From Oligoflexia bacterium (GTDB taxonomy: Bacteria; Bdellovibrionota; Bacteriovoracia; Bacteriovoracales; Bacteriovoracaceae), in NCBI GenBank assembly GCA_015231955.1, contig JADGAN010000023.1:1-64000 (forward strand): a stretch of DNA of 64,000 nt. The letters are read 5' to 3'. Positions 9,064-18,777 of this stretch are shown piece by piece. The stretch's first letter is position 1; every line of letters starts with the position of its first letter. The notes beneath the pieces are model-generated. The model searched no databases. It had not been told where the DNA came from and saw nothing but the letters and a program-made list of their open reading frames with translations. A program made the position numbers and the translations under genes.

Positions 9064-10065
9064 TTAGTTTTGCGCTTTAACTGCACAAGCGGCCACAACA
9101 TTTACAATATCATCCACACTACAGCCACGAGAGAGGTCATTGTATGGCTTTGCAAGTCCTTGTGATAAGGGACCAAAAGCGATGGCATTGGCCAGGCGTT
9201 GAACCAGTTTATAACCAATATTTCCAGCGTTTAAATCAGGAAAGACCAAAACATTGGCATTGCCACCAATAACACTATCTGGGGCCTTACTCTTGGCAAC
9301 TTTAGGGACTATGGCCGCATCTGCCTGAAGCTCACCATCCAACTTAAGATCTGGTCTACGCTCGCGCACAAGCTTGGTGGCCTCTACAACTTTGTCCACC
9401 ATTTCATGTTTTGCACTTCCTTTAGTTGAGAAAGAAAGCATGGCAACTTTAGGTTCATCTCCTACTAAGGCCCGACGAGTGTCTGCTGTTGCAATAGCAA
9501 TGTCTGCAAGCTCACTGGCATTTGGATTTGGGATGATCGCACAATCTGCAAAAAAGATATTCACATCCTTTTGTCCGAGGTATTCAGGGATGATCATAGA
9601 AAAACAACTTGAAACAATAGAAGTGCCCTTTGCCTTACCAATCAAATGAAAAGCAGCAGTCATTACATCACCGGTGGAGTTTACAGCACCAGCAACACCT
9701 CCATCAATCACACCTTTACGAACCATCATCGCGCCATAAAAGAGTTCCTTTGACATTTTCTCTTTTGCTTCTGCAAGAGTCATTCCTTTTTGTTTTCGAA
9801 GTTCGTAATACTCATTTGCATACTCTTCAAAGTTCTTTGCACTCTTTGGTTCTATAATTACAGCTTCTCCAATATTTAATTTTAATTCGGAAACTCTTTT
9901 TCTAATGGCATCTTCATTCCCAAGTAGAGTCACGTGTGCAATTTTTTCTCTCATTAAAACTGCCGCTGCCTCCAGCATACGATCATCCATCGCTTCAGGA
10001 AGCACAATGCGTTTACTATTTTTTTGGGCCTTACTACGAATGCTATCAATAAATGCATTTGACAT
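9064..10065 (-). CDS. pta: Phosphate acetyltransferase
   Basis: Interconverts acetyl-CoA and acetyl phosphate. The 333-residue length fits the short Pta form (catalytic PTA_PTB domain only). Family segments include [73 protein letters not shown] and [19 protein letters not shown]. It is downstream of ackA on the same strand with a 50-nt gap containing AGGAG, which indicates one operon for acetate overflow or acetyl phosphate homeostasis. Acetyl phosphate can phosphorylate receivers that lack a kinase, which could matter given the orphan receivers in this window (inference). Confidence 0.96.
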   Translation of the reverse strand: MSNAFIDSIRSKAQKNSKRIVLPEAMDDRMLEAAAVLMREKIAHVTLLGNEDAIRKRVSELKLNIGEAVIIEPKSAKNFEEYANEYYELRKQKGMTLAEAKEKMSKELFYGAMMVRKGVIDGGVAGAVNSTGDVMTAAFHLIGKAKGTSIVSSCFSMIIPEYLGQKDVNIFFADCAIIPNPNASELADIAIATADTRRALVGDEPKVAMLSFSTKGSAKHEMVDKVVEATKLVRERRPDLKLDGELQADAAIVPKVAKSKAPDSVIGGNANVLVFPDLNAGNIGYKLVQRLANAIAFGPLSQGLAKPYNDLSRGCSVDDIVNVVAACAVKAQN

Positions 10066-10115
10066 AAATTAGATCTCCTAAATAGACTAGTTTAAAATTG
10101 TAATTTGAAAACTTT

Positions 10116-11360
10116 TTAAAGCAATTTTTCAATACAAAGAACTGTATCACGAGCAATCACCAGTTCCTCATTGGTTGGCACTACCAATGTTTTCACCTTA
10201 GCATCGCTCGCACTAATGTCGGTTGGTCGTTCATATTTTCCAAGCACCCCATTATTCATGGTGTTTTTACTTTGATCGATTTTAATCCCCATAAAATCGA
10301 GGTCTTTCGTTGCCAGTTCACGCACAATACAGGAGTTCTCTCCAATGCCACCGGTAAAAACCAAGGCATCGGCACCACCAAGCACGCCCATATAGGATGA
10401 GATATATTTTTTCAATCGGTAACAAAAAATATCTAGCGCAAGGGTTGCCATCTCATGCCCCTTATCCCGCGCATCTTCAATCTCTCTTAGGTCGTTTGAA
10501 AGCTGTGAAATTCCAAGAAGTCCGCTCTTTTTATTCATCATCGCATCTGCTTCAGCAATACTTAGCCCCTCTTTATTCATAATATGTAAAATCAGTGCAG
10601 GATCGATATCGCCACAGCGAGTTCCCATCATTAATCCTTCGAGTGGAGTGTGCCCCATCGAGGTGTCAACAGAGCGGCCTCCTCTTATAGCAGTAATGCT
10701 GCAACCATTGCCTAAGTGGGCGGTAATCAATTTACTCTTTTCACTAGGAATCCCTAGAAGTTCTGCAGCTTGCTTTGAAACAAAACGATGAGAAGAACCA
10801 TGAAACCCGTAGCGGCGGATCCTATGTTTTTGATAAATATTATAAGGTAGTGGATAAATATAAGAGTAGTTCGGCATTGTATGATGAAAACCAGTGTCAA
10901 AGACTGCAACATGAGGAATATGGGGAAAAAACTCACTGGCAACTTGAATACCAATAAGATTTTGTGGGTTATGAAGCGGAGCAAAGTCAGAGCATGCAAC
11001 AATCTCTTCTTTCACTGCACTATCGATAACAACAGACTTAGTGAAGGTTTCCCCTCCGTGCACTACCCTATGTCCTACTCCTGCAATTTCCTCCAAACTT
11101 GATAAAATCTTTGGGTTATCACCTGTTAAAATCTCAATAATCTTTTTCAGCGCCTCTTTATGATCATTTACCGGCATTTTCACTTTAGAATCGTGCCCAT
11201 GATGTGTTTTAAAACGCACAATGGCTTCATTGGAGCCAATTTTTTCAATAATACCTCGAACAAGACTTGAATCTTCATTTCTTTGCATTTTTTCAATGGT
11301 GGTATGAATCACATCAAACTTAAGCGAGGAGCTCCCGCAATTCAGCGTTAGGATTTTCAT
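10116..11360 (-). CDS. ackA: Acetate kinase
   Basis: Transfers phosphate between acetyl phosphate and ADP, yielding acetate and ATP. The 414-residue protein begins with the family hallmark NCGSSSLKFDV. It also shows GVGHRVVHGGE, FDTGFHHTMP, RYGFHGSSHRFV, TAHLGNGCS, DTSMGHTPLEGLMMGTRCGD and FTGGIGEN. Length is slightly above the usual 400. The start is the ATG directly before KILTLNCGSS. It is the first gene of the ackA-pta pair and is divergent from nifU across 186 bp that must hold both promoters. Confidence 0.97.
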   Translation of the reverse strand: MKILTLNCGSSSLKFDVIHTTIEKMQRNEDSSLVRGIIEKIGSNEAIVRFKTHHGHDSKVKMPVNDHKEALKKIIEILTGDNPKILSSLEEIAGVGHRVVHGGETFTKSVVIDSAVKEEIVACSDFAPLHNPQNLIGIQVASEFFPHIPHVAVFDTGFHHTMPNYSYIYPLPYNIYQKHRIRRYGFHGSSHRFVSKQAAELLGIPSEKSKLITAHLGNGCSITAIRGGRSVDTSMGHTPLEGLMMGTRCGDIDPALILHIMNKEGLSIAEADAMMNKKSGLLGISQLSNDLREIEDARDKGHEMATLALDIFCYRLKKYISSYMGVLGGADALVFTGGIGENSCIVRELATKDLDFMGIKIDQSKNTMNNGVLGKYERPTDISASDAKVKTLVVPTNEELVIARDTVLCIEKLL

Positions 11361-11546
11361 AGTATCAGTTTATCCTTTTCTCGTCTTTAAAGGGTTAAAT
11401 TAGTTACACGTCATACGACTATATTGGCAAGAATAAAACTTTTTATACCACATTTCTATAAGATCATAGGAATATTTAGTAATGACTTTCAGTTTAATAT
11501 TTAATAAAAGTACAATCTATGACAATTATTTCGAAGGCGGCAAATT

Positions 11547-12533
11547 ATGGGTTGGCAATACTCTGATAAAACTAAAAAACTTTTCATGGATGCAGTTCAA
11601 GGTGCACCAGGAACCCACCTTGGTGAGATTCCTTCTCCAGACGGCCTAGGTGAGCACGGTTCTATTGCTTGCGGAGACGCTATAAAGTTTACCTTCAAAG
11701 TAGACAAACATGCGTCTGACCCCTTGAAAGACGTTATTGTTTTGGCAAAATACCTGACTTTTGGTTGCACTTCTGCCATTGCCTCCTCTGAGGCCCTTTG
11801 TTCTATCATTGAGCAAAAGCGCCTCTCTCCCGTAGATGCTTTAAAAATCACCAATCAAGATATCGTCGATTTTTTAGGCGGATTGCCTGAACAAAAGATT
11901 CACTGTTCTGTAATGGGTGCAGAGGCACTTGAAGCTGCCGTCATCGATTGGGCCCAAAAGAGAGGTGTTGATCTAAGATCGCTTGGAATTAACATTGGAA
12001 CCCACGAAGAGATTGACGAGGGGCGCTTGGTTTGCCAATGCTTCTCCCTGACTGACGTTTACTTAAAGCGAAAAATAAAAGAGCTTAATCTTCAAACATT
12101 AGATGCAATAACCCACTCGCTAAAGGCAGGTGGTGCTTGCCAAGCATGTAAATATAAACCAGGTGGGCTCCAGGACATCCTAAACGAGGTATGGGGATCT
12201 ACTAATGCAAACAACAATAAAACAACAAAGGAAGAGAGCATGAGTCACCATCCAGACCACAAACATAGCACTGACAATAGCGAAGAAAAAGTAGAGGCAT
12301 CCCCTTATCAACTGGGAAAAAAAGTTGAAAATGTCATTGCAGAAAAAATTCGTCCGCTACTACAGCGTGATGGCGGAGATATTGAAGTCGTGGACATTAA
12401 AGATTACATTATCTACTGCCAACTACAAGGTGCCTGTAGTGGCTGTATGGGTGCTCAAATGACTCTAAAAATGATGGTTGAAAGAATACTCAAAGAGGAT
12501 ATTGATCAAAGAATCAAAGTAATTTCTGTATGA
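11547..12533 (+). CDS. nifU: NifU-type Fe-S cluster scaffold (three domains)
   Basis: A full-length modular NifU of 328 residues. Residues 1-135 are the IscU-like scaffold with cysteines C42 (ACGD), C74 (GCTS) and C120 (HCSV). Residues 160-205 are a BFD-like [2Fe-2S] domain with C163, C165, C198 and C201. Residues 258-328 are the NifU C-terminal domain with C297-x-x-C300. A His/Glu-rich linker separates the last two. It assembles and delivers Fe-S clusters. It overlaps nifS by 4 bp (ATGA), so translation is probably coupled. No nitrogenase genes are present, so this is more likely the general Fe-S assembly system, as in Helicobacter. Confidence 0.95.
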   Translation: MGWQYSDKTKKLFMDAVQGAPGTHLGEIPSPDGLGEHGSIACGDAIKFTFKVDKHASDPLKDVIVLAKYLTFGCTSAIASSEALCSIIEQKRLSPVDALKITNQDIVDFLGGLPEQKIHCSVMGAEALEAAVIDWAQKRGVDLRSLGINIGTHEEIDEGRLVCQCFSLTDVYLKRKIKELNLQTLDAITHSLKAGGACQACKYKPGGLQDILNEVWGSTNANNNKTTKEESMSHHPDHKHSTDNSEEKVEASPYQLGKKVENVIAEKIRPLLQRDGGDIEVVDIKDYIIYCQLQGACSGCMGAQMTLKMMVERILKEDIDQRIKVISV

Positions 12534-13753
12534 AAAAAATTTATCTCGATAATAATGCTACTACACCTATTGCAAGCGAAGTTTTCGAAGCAATGTCTCC
12601 TTTTTTAAAAGAGGAGTTTTATAATCCCAGCTCCTCTTATAAATTTGCAGATATCCCTGCGAAAACAATTGCACACTCTAGAGATATTGTTTGCCGCTTT
12701 CTTGGCAACGTCTCTCCTAAAGAGGTGCTCTTTACTTCAGGGGCCACTGAAAGTAACAATGCTGCCATTTTTGGGGCCATCAAGGCAAACCCTAGTCGTC
12801 GCCATATCATTACAACCACTATTGAACATCCTGCCGTATTAGAGGTATGCAAAGAGGCCAAGCGTATGGGACTAGAGGTGACTTTTCTTCCTGTCGACTC
12901 TAACGGAGAAATCTCTACTCGTGCTTTCGTACAAGCACTCCGCCCTAAAGAGACTCTGCTTGTCTCTATTATGCATGCAAATAACGAAACAGGTGTGATC
13001 TATCCTGTAGAAACGTTTGCTCGTCTTACAAAAGAAACCGATGCAGAGATTTTGTTTCACAGTGATGCCACTCAATCCATAGGAAAGTTACCCATTAATC
13101 TTAATGAGAACTTTATCAATGTTGATATGCTTTCCATGTCCGCACATAAAGTCCATGGCCCTAAAGGCACAGGAGTTCTTTTTATTCGTAAAGGAAGTTG
13201 CTGGCGTCCTTATCTTATTGGTGGGCACCAAGAACAAGGAAGGCGTGCAGGCACAGAAAATGTTGCAGGAATAACAGGTCTTGGGCGTGCACTAGAGCTA
13301 GTATGGGAACACCAAGCAGGACCAACACTGGGAAAAATTCGTCGTTTGCGGGACAAGCTGGAGAACGCTTTAATCGAAAAGGTGCCTTTTATTAAAATCA
13401 ATGGTTCCAACGAAAACAGATTACCCAACACCTTGAACATCTCCTGTCACTTTATCGAGGGAGAAGGTATCCTCTACCAACTAGACACTCATGGCATCTC
13501 TGCTTCTAGCGGTTCTGCCTGCACCTCTGGCTCGCTGGAACCATCCCATGTCCTACGCGCCATGAATGTCCCATTTACCGCCATTCATGGATCGGTTCGC
13601 TTTAGCCTTGGGCGCTACAACAGCGAAGAAGATATCAATTATGTGATTAAAGTATTTCCAGAGATCATCTCTAATTTACGTAAAATATCTCCTTATTGGA
13701 ATCAAGAGAAGAATTGTCCAAGAGATGAGCAACTGATTGCTACTAAATTGTAA
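12530..13753 (+). CDS. nifS: Cysteine desulfurase (NifS/IscS type)
   Basis: A PLP-dependent enzyme that takes sulfur from cysteine for Fe-S assembly on NifU. At 407 residues it matches the family. Evidence: N-terminal YLDNNATTP, FTSGATESNN, MHANNETGV, HSDATQSIGK, the PLP lysine K207 in SAHKVHGPKG, and the active-site cysteine C331 in SSGSACTSGSLEPSHVL, the long-loop form of group I desulfurases. The start codon overlaps the nifU stop. The 3' end overlaps the convergent HD-domain gene by 11 bp. Confidence 0.96.
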   Translation: MKKIYLDNNATTPIASEVFEAMSPFLKEEFYNPSSSYKFADIPAKTIAHSRDIVCRFLGNVSPKEVLFTSGATESNNAAIFGAIKANPSRRHIITTTIEHPAVLEVCKEAKRMGLEVTFLPVDSNGEISTRAFVQALRPKETLLVSIMHANNETGVIYPVETFARLTKETDAEILFHSDATQSIGKLPINLNENFINVDMLSMSAHKVHGPKGTGVLFIRKGSCWRPYLIGGHQEQGRRAGTENVAGITGLGRALELVWEHQAGPTLGKIRRLRDKLENALIEKVPFIKINGSNENRLPNTLNISCHFIEGEGILYQLDTHGISASSGSACTSGSLEPSHVLRAMNVPFTAIHGSVRFSLGRYNSEEDINYVIKVFPEIISNLRKISPYWNQEKNCPRDEQLIATKL

Positions 13754-15080
13754 TCTTTTCTAAAATATCAATGATTTTCTTAAATCTTGCCGTTGGAAAT
13801 TTTCGCTTCAGGTACCCTAAAACCATTACTTTGTTTAACTTCTCTGAACCAGCGTCAATAATCTGGTTGGTGTACTCTTCTGCAACCATAAAAGCAATTG
13901 TCAGTGGGGAGAGATTCAAGTTTATCGACTCCTCAAATCCTATCCCATTAAGCGTACCGTGATGTTGCCTCACCACCAGCTCTACACCTGAAGGTGCATT
14001 CGGATAAGCTTGAATAAGATCAGCAGCATTTCTTGCATGATTACTAACAAGCTCCGCAGTAGTGCGATCTAAATTGGCCTTAACTAACTCCTCTTTAGAA
14101 GAGATTCTTGCCCACGCATCCTCTCTGAGCACAATGTCATGAAAAAAGGCAGCAAAGGCCAATTTTTCCTCATGTTCTTTACTTCCCCAATCAATATTTT
14201 TCACTAAATGTAAAACCACATAGGTTAAAATTTGGGTGTGCTGAAATAGATATCCCGCTTTATTATCGAGTAAATTTTTCATCAACTTTTTTATATCTGG
14301 AGTCTCTACCACACTGGTTACGATAGTATTCATGGCATTTTTTGCAAGTGCCACTGTTTCGTGAGTAATTCCGATCTCTCCAATTTTTCCACTTAATACT
14401 TCCATCGAAATTTTACCAACTAAAACTCTGTCTCCCTCTTCAATCTCTTTGTCTGTCAATTTAGAGATCATTTCATTGGTTACTTGATTAACAAATTCCA
14501 GTCTTTTATCTCTCATGACAAAAAAATCGACTACACCGGAGCTAATTAAAATTTTGACTTTTTCCGCATCAAACACCTCTCCGGCAGCAAGAACTTTAGG
14601 ATAAATCTTCTCACCTTTGTCATTAACATCTTCTCTAAAAACATCACAGTTTGATGTAGTTAATTCTAAAAAGTAATTAGCGGGAATAGTAAAATATTTA
14701 GGAACCTCTTTCGATGCCATAATTTGCGCAGTGATATTGATTGCCTGAGCACATCGACGGATCAACGTCTTTAAATCAACTCCTCCTTTCAAAACAATAC
14801 TCGACTGTTTTAGTGTCAAATCAGTTACATTGCCAACAACAATCATCGGAATCTTTTTCTGTTTTTTAGATAGTGAATTAAAAATCATCATTGCAGTGTC
14901 TTCTTCTGCAATTTTTGCACGAGTAATCACTAGCGATATATCACTCTCCGTTTCCAGCATTTTCACAGCAAATTGAGCGGCCCTTTTAGTGACAGGCTCG
15001 AGGTCTAAAAATACTCGAAGATTTAGGGTATAAATGCTCTCTAACTTTGCATTGCTCTCAATCACAAGAACTTTACTCAT
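13743..15080 (-). CDS. HD-domain signalling protein with receiver-like N-terminus
   Basis: A 445-residue cytoplasmic protein. The N-terminal 120 residues resemble a receiver (MSKVLVIESNAKLESIY, DISLVITRAKI, IPMIVVG), but the expected phospho-aspartate is not evident. The C-terminal half (about 270-430) is an HD-type phosphohydrolase domain: HTQILTYV, FFHDIV, NHARNAADLI and HHGTLNGIGF. In HD-GYP c-di-GMP phosphodiesterases the last motif is HHExxDGxGYP. Here the Glu and the GYP are altered, so activity on c-di-GMP is uncertain. It has the same layout as the protein at 34562-35998, so the two are probably paralogues. Confidence 0.75.
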   Translation of the reverse strand: MSKVLVIESNAKLESIYTLNLRVFLDLEPVTKRAAQFAVKMLETESDISLVITRAKIAEEDTAMMIFNSLSKKQKKIPMIVVGNVTDLTLKQSSIVLKGGVDLKTLIRRCAQAINITAQIMASKEVPKYFTIPANYFLELTTSNCDVFREDVNDKGEKIYPKVLAAGEVFDAEKVKILISSGVVDFFVMRDKRLEFVNQVTNEMISKLTDKEIEEGDRVLVGKISMEVLSGKIGEIGITHETVALAKNAMNTIVTSVVETPDIKKLMKNLLDNKAGYLFQHTQILTYVVLHLVKNIDWGSKEHEEKLAFAAFFHDIVLREDAWARISSKEELVKANLDRTTAELVSNHARNAADLIQAYPNAPSGVELVVRQHHGTLNGIGFEESINLNLSPLTIAFMVAEEYTNQIIDAGSEKLNKVMVLGYLKRKFPTARFKKIIDILEKITI

Positions 15081-15322
15081 TTACTCTTGTTTATCCCCCT
15101 ATAACATTAACAAGAAAAATAAAAAGACTTTATTAGATTTTATAACACTATTTGATCTCTATAAATAGGTGATATCTTTACCTCATTACCACAATCACAA
15201 GTCGAAATCCTTGCCACTCAAAATAAGGGCCTACCTAAGATTTTCCTTATCCTAATTGAAAATTTTCCGACAAGTCTGCATGTGCTTTTTTGAATTTCAC
15301 GAATCAATGGAGTAATTTTTTT

Positions 15323-15694
15323 ATGAAAATTCTTATCATTGACGATTCTCGAAGTGTAGCAGAAGTCATTGATCTTATGCTTAACGATCCTACTGCTAAC
15401 ATCATTTGGGCCTGTAATGGTGAAGAAGGAATTTCCCAATTAAAGAGCGACCAAAGCATTGAGCTTATCTTTCTGGATTGGTATATGCCTGTAATGGATG
15501 GTGCCGATTTTTTAAAAAAGCTATCTGAGTTACCCCATGAAATTCCTCCAATAATCTTAATGTCCATCGACAATTTAGAAAAAATCCAATCACAAATTCA
15601 GCATGTAAATATTGCAGGAAAATTATCAAAGCCATTCAACAAAAGACAACTGCTCGCTCTTGTAAATAATTTTCGCTCTAGTAGCAATAAATAA
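15323..15694 (+). CDS. Single-domain response regulator receiver
   Basis: A 123-residue stand-alone receiver. It has the acidic pair in LIIDDSRSV, the phospho-acceptor in LFLDWYMPVMDG, a Ser switch position (LMSIDN) and the Lys-Pro of GKLSKPF, so it should be phosphorylatable. The open frame begins 11 codons earlier, but the ATG at 15323 has GGAG about 10 nt upstream and starts exactly at the first receiver strand. A coiled-coil protein gene follows after 12 nt, which suggests that is its output partner. No histidine kinase is nearby. Confidence 0.87.
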   Translation: MKILIIDDSRSVAEVIDLMLNDPTANIIWACNGEEGISQLKSDQSIELIFLDWYMPVMDGADFLKKLSELPHEIPPIILMSIDNLEKIQSQIQHVNIAGKLSKPFNKRQLLALVNNFRSSSNK

Positions 15695-15706
15695 GCAGAG
15701 TGTTGC

Positions 15707-16879
15707 ATGCAAAAAGAACAATCCCTAAAGCAACAAGTTACTCTTCTTCGAAAAAAACTCTCGGAGTTCGTTAAGCGGCATCGTATTATTGTTGCCTCTC
15801 TCAAAAAAAAATCGCAAATACAACTTGCAAAAATTATCAAAGTTGGACTTCGCTACAAGCAGATTGCAAAAACTTTAAAACAAAAACTCGATACAGAAAA
15901 AGAGCGCTCAATCAGAGTTGCGGCCGAAAGTCGAGCAGAGATCTCCTATCTTCAAAGTGAGCTACTGCGAGAAAGAACTAAAAATTTAACCATGCAGGCC
16001 CCTCAAGTTGTACAGGCACAAGCAGTTCCTAGTGCTATTGATACCAAAAGCGCAGAGGAGCTAGAGGCATTAAAAGATGCTACCTATGCCAAAGCACAAA
16101 TCGACTCTCTCCGACAAGAACTCAAAAATGAGATTTCAAAATCTGCTAAAATCGCTGCCAATGCTGATGCACGATTGGTGGCATTAGAAGAAGAACTTTC
16201 GCAAGAAAAAGAAAAACTGCAAAACATTGATAAAAAATATGCCGATAAATACTCTTTATTTGAAAATGAACAAAGCACAAAGCTTGAAGAACTGCAAAGG
16301 CAAATTCAAAACATCTCAGAAGAGAACAATCGCCTCTTAGAGGATAACAAATACAAACAAGAAAATATTGATCAAAAAACTGCGACTATTGCACGCCTAG
16401 AGGAAGAATTGGCAAACGCAAAAAAAGAGATTGCAAGTTTAAAAGCGGAAATTGAGACAAATCAACAAAAGCACCAAGAGGATTCTCGTCTAAAAAACAT
16501 TGAAATTACAAAACTCAATAAACATGTTAGAGGCATTCAGAATCATGCAAAAAAATTATATAAGTTAACAAGAACCTACGATGTGTTCAAAATTTATGAT
16601 GATATTGGCCTTCTAAAAATCACTGTCAATAAGAATGTAAAAATCCCTGAAAAAAACACGATGAATAGTCTACTAGAGAAAGTAGACGATCAAACGCAAA
16701 CAGTGCACATTTATGAAAGAAAGGTTAATGAAAAACTCGCTAATTTTGAAAATGATTTAAATGATCTACTTGAGAAAGTTAAAAACTGTGTCTATATCGA
16801 TGAAACGTCCTTTAATGAATGTGAAAAAAACAATTCCCTTGCTTTAGCATCTCAAGACGAAAGCATTAAGGGCCTGTGA
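15707..16879 (+). CDS. Coiled-coil protein of unknown function
   Basis: A 390-residue hydrophilic protein with no signal peptide or membrane segment. Residues 1-60 are strongly basic (QQVTLLRKKLSEFVKRH, LKKKSQIQL). Residues 60-265 show long heptad-like Glu/Lys/Leu stretches typical of coiled coil (LEELQRQIQNISEENNRLLE, IARLEEELANAKKEIASL). A more globular C-terminal 110 residues includes TYDVFKIYDDIGLLKITV. It is 12 nt after the receiver gene and probably cotranscribed, so it may be a scaffold or output for that receiver (inference). I do not recognise a named family. Confidence 0.72.
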   Translation: MQKEQSLKQQVTLLRKKLSEFVKRHRIIVASLKKKSQIQLAKIIKVGLRYKQIAKTLKQKLDTEKERSIRVAAESRAEISYLQSELLRERTKNLTMQAPQVVQAQAVPSAIDTKSAEELEALKDATYAKAQIDSLRQELKNEISKSAKIAANADARLVALEEELSQEKEKLQNIDKKYADKYSLFENEQSTKLEELQRQIQNISEENNRLLEDNKYKQENIDQKTATIARLEEELANAKKEIASLKAEIETNQQKHQEDSRLKNIEITKLNKHVRGIQNHAKKLYKLTRTYDVFKIYDDIGLLKITVNKNVKIPEKNTMNSLLEKVDDQTQTVHIYERKVNEKLANFENDLNDLLEKVKNCVYIDETSFNECEKNNSLALASQDESIKGL

Positions 16880-16906
16880 AAGAAGCATAATCATAGTGAA
16901 TACAAA

Positions 16907-17677
16907 TCACAAATCTTTTTTGACAATAGTGCTACTAGCTTGGGCGGTTGGAAAAATAATCACATCGGCAATATTTACGTGCAAAGGCCTTGTGGCCATA
17001 AATAAAATGGTCTCTGCAACATCTTCCGCGACCAAAGGAGTGTATCCTTTATAGACTGAATCAGCACGCTCTTGATCACCTTTAAAGCGAACTAAAGAAA
17101 ACTCTGTCTTTACTAAGCCAGGGTTAATACTGCTAACTTTAATACCAAATTTATTAAGATCCATGCGCATACCCTTGGTAAGCGCATCAGCACCATGTTT
17201 AGAGGCACAATAGACACTTCCCATGGGGTAAACCTCTTTTCCAGCAATAGATCCCACATTAATAATCTGTCCACGCCCCATTGCAATCATTTTGGGAATG
17301 ATCTCTTGGGAGATATAGATGATACCTTTAAGATTAGTATCGATCATCTTCTCAAAATCCTCCAAACTCGCATTCTCAATACTCGCAAGCCCGTGAGCAT
17401 TCCCAGCATTATTGATGAGAAGTTCAATCGATTGAAACTCTGCTGAAAGTGACGATATTGCCTGCTCCACCTCCTCTCTTTTAGACACATCAAAACAGAG
17501 CGAAGACACCTTGCACTCACTATTTTTTGAAACGATCTCCTTTTCTAAGAGGGCCAATCGCTCCTTTCTTCGTCCACAAATCACTAAGTTAAAGTTGTTT
17601 TCTGCTAATAATTTAGCAGTCGCAAGCCCTATACCCGATGTGGCACCTGTGACCAATGCATATCTTCTCATACTCAT
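16907..17677 (-). CDS. Short-chain dehydrogenase/reductase (YdfG-like)
   Basis: A classical SDR of 256 residues. It has the Rossmann motif TGATSGIG at the N-terminus, CGRRKERL (Arg after the second strand, suggesting NADP preference), NNAG, a serine in NVGSIAG, and the YCASK catalytic Tyr-x-x-x-Lys, followed by NPGLVKTEF. The closest familiar group is YdfG, NADP-dependent 3-hydroxy acid or serine dehydrogenases. The substrate cannot be read from the sequence. The start has GGAG upstream (GAGGAGTAGGAAAT). It converges with the coiled-coil gene and lies alone. Confidence 0.88.
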   Translation of the reverse strand: MSMRRYALVTGATSGIGLATAKLLAENNFNLVICGRRKERLALLEKEIVSKNSECKVSSLCFDVSKREEVEQAISSLSAEFQSIELLINNAGNAHGLASIENASLEDFEKMIDTNLKGIIYISQEIIPKMIAMGRGQIINVGSIAGKEVYPMGSVYCASKHGADALTKGMRMDLNKFGIKVSSINPGLVKTEFSLVRFKGDQERADSVYKGYTPLVAEDVAETILFMATRPLHVNIADVIIFPTAQASSTIVKKDL

Positions 17678-17818
17678 ATTTCCTACTCCTCTTTTGAGAG
17701 AAGTATCATAAAAAAATAGACTTGCACTAGTAAAATGTGCTATCAGAGGGGCCTAGTGTCAGAAGTTTGATCTGACAAAAGAACCAAACATTCATCAAGA
17801 ACAGGAGATTACTTACCA

Positions 17819-18637
17819 ATGAGCTTAAACAAAAATTTACTAGTAACGCTATTATTTATGGCCATATCGCTACTAGCTTTTAGTGGATGCGCTACGAACA
17901 CCACCAAGAGTACTGGGGGGAGCTCTCAAGACCACCTTTTAAGTGCTGTTTTGTGGTTTCAAACCAGTGCCGAATACAAGGCACTTTCCTATCAGGCCTA
18001 TAATCTCGCCAAAGATCGCCTTGACCAAGAAATTGCCAAACATCGCAAAAGTAAATCAAAAAAACCACTGGCCATCGTCTTAGATATTGACGAAACCGTA
18101 TTGGATAATAGTCCCTATCAAGCAAAATTAATCCAAGACAATAAATCCTTCTCTTCCGATTCATGGAAAGAGTGGACGTTAAAGGCCATAGCAAAACCAC
18201 TTCCTGGAGCAGCCGATTTCTTGAAATATGCCGAATCAAAAAAGATTGCTATCTTCTACGTTACCAATCGCAAAGGTGATGAAGAGGTGGCCACCCTTGA
18301 AAATCTAAAAAAAGAAAATCTTCCACTCGGTCATTTGATTTTAAGAAATGGACCATCTAGCAAAGAAGAGAGACGCAATAAAGTAAGCAACACTCACAAC
18401 ATTGTTTTACTTTTTGGTGACAACTTAAACGACTTTTCTAAAGTGTTTGAGGATAAAAATATTGCTGATCGTGCTAAAGAGACTGACTCTTTACGTTTAG
18501 AATTTGGCAAACGCTTTATTGTTTTTCCCAACCCAATGTATGGAGATTGGGAAAGCAGCATGTTTAAAAGCATCAAAGACAAAAATAGCGATACAGAGAA
18601 ATACCAGATCAGGAAAAGCTCTCTACAGAGCTTCTAA
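17819..18637 (+). CDS. Acid phosphatase lipoprotein, e(P4)/HAD-IIIB type
   Basis: A 272-residue lipoprotein with a signal peptide ending in LLAFSGC. The mature part matches the HAD subfamily IIIB acid phosphatases such as Haemophilus e(P4): the nucleophile motif VLDIDETVLDN (DxD), FYVTNRK (motif II), and LFGDNLNDF (motif III). The domain starts with AVLWFQTSAEYKALSYQAYNLAK, a segment typical of this family. It should dephosphorylate nucleotides or other phosphomonoesters at the cell surface, as in nucleotide scavenging. Monocistronic in appearance, with a 140-nt AT-rich gap before the FKBP gene. Confidence 0.9.
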   Translation: MSLNKNLLVTLLFMAISLLAFSGCATNTTKSTGGSSQDHLLSAVLWFQTSAEYKALSYQAYNLAKDRLDQEIAKHRKSKSKKPLAIVLDIDETVLDNSPYQAKLIQDNKSFSSDSWKEWTLKAIAKPLPGAADFLKYAESKKIAIFYVTNRKGDEEVATLENLKKENLPLGHLILRNGPSSKEERRNKVSNTHNIVLLFGDNLNDFSKVFEDKNIADRAKETDSLRLEFGKRFIVFPNPMYGDWESSMFKSIKDKNSDTEKYQIRKSSLQSF

Positions 18638-18777
18638 AAATCGCTAACTATTAAAATATATTATAATTATCCTATTTTTTTGATATTATTTCTTAAATAG
18701 CATAAAATAACTAATAATATACCAATTGAAGACTATTTTAGTTCGTAAACAATTCAACTTTTAAAAGGAAAGGGCCT

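Noticed and set aside
11547-13753. nifU-nifS as part of a nitrogen-fixation island
   Set aside because: No nitrogenase structural or other nif genes occur nearby, and full-length NifU with NifS serves as the general Fe-S system in several bacteria.
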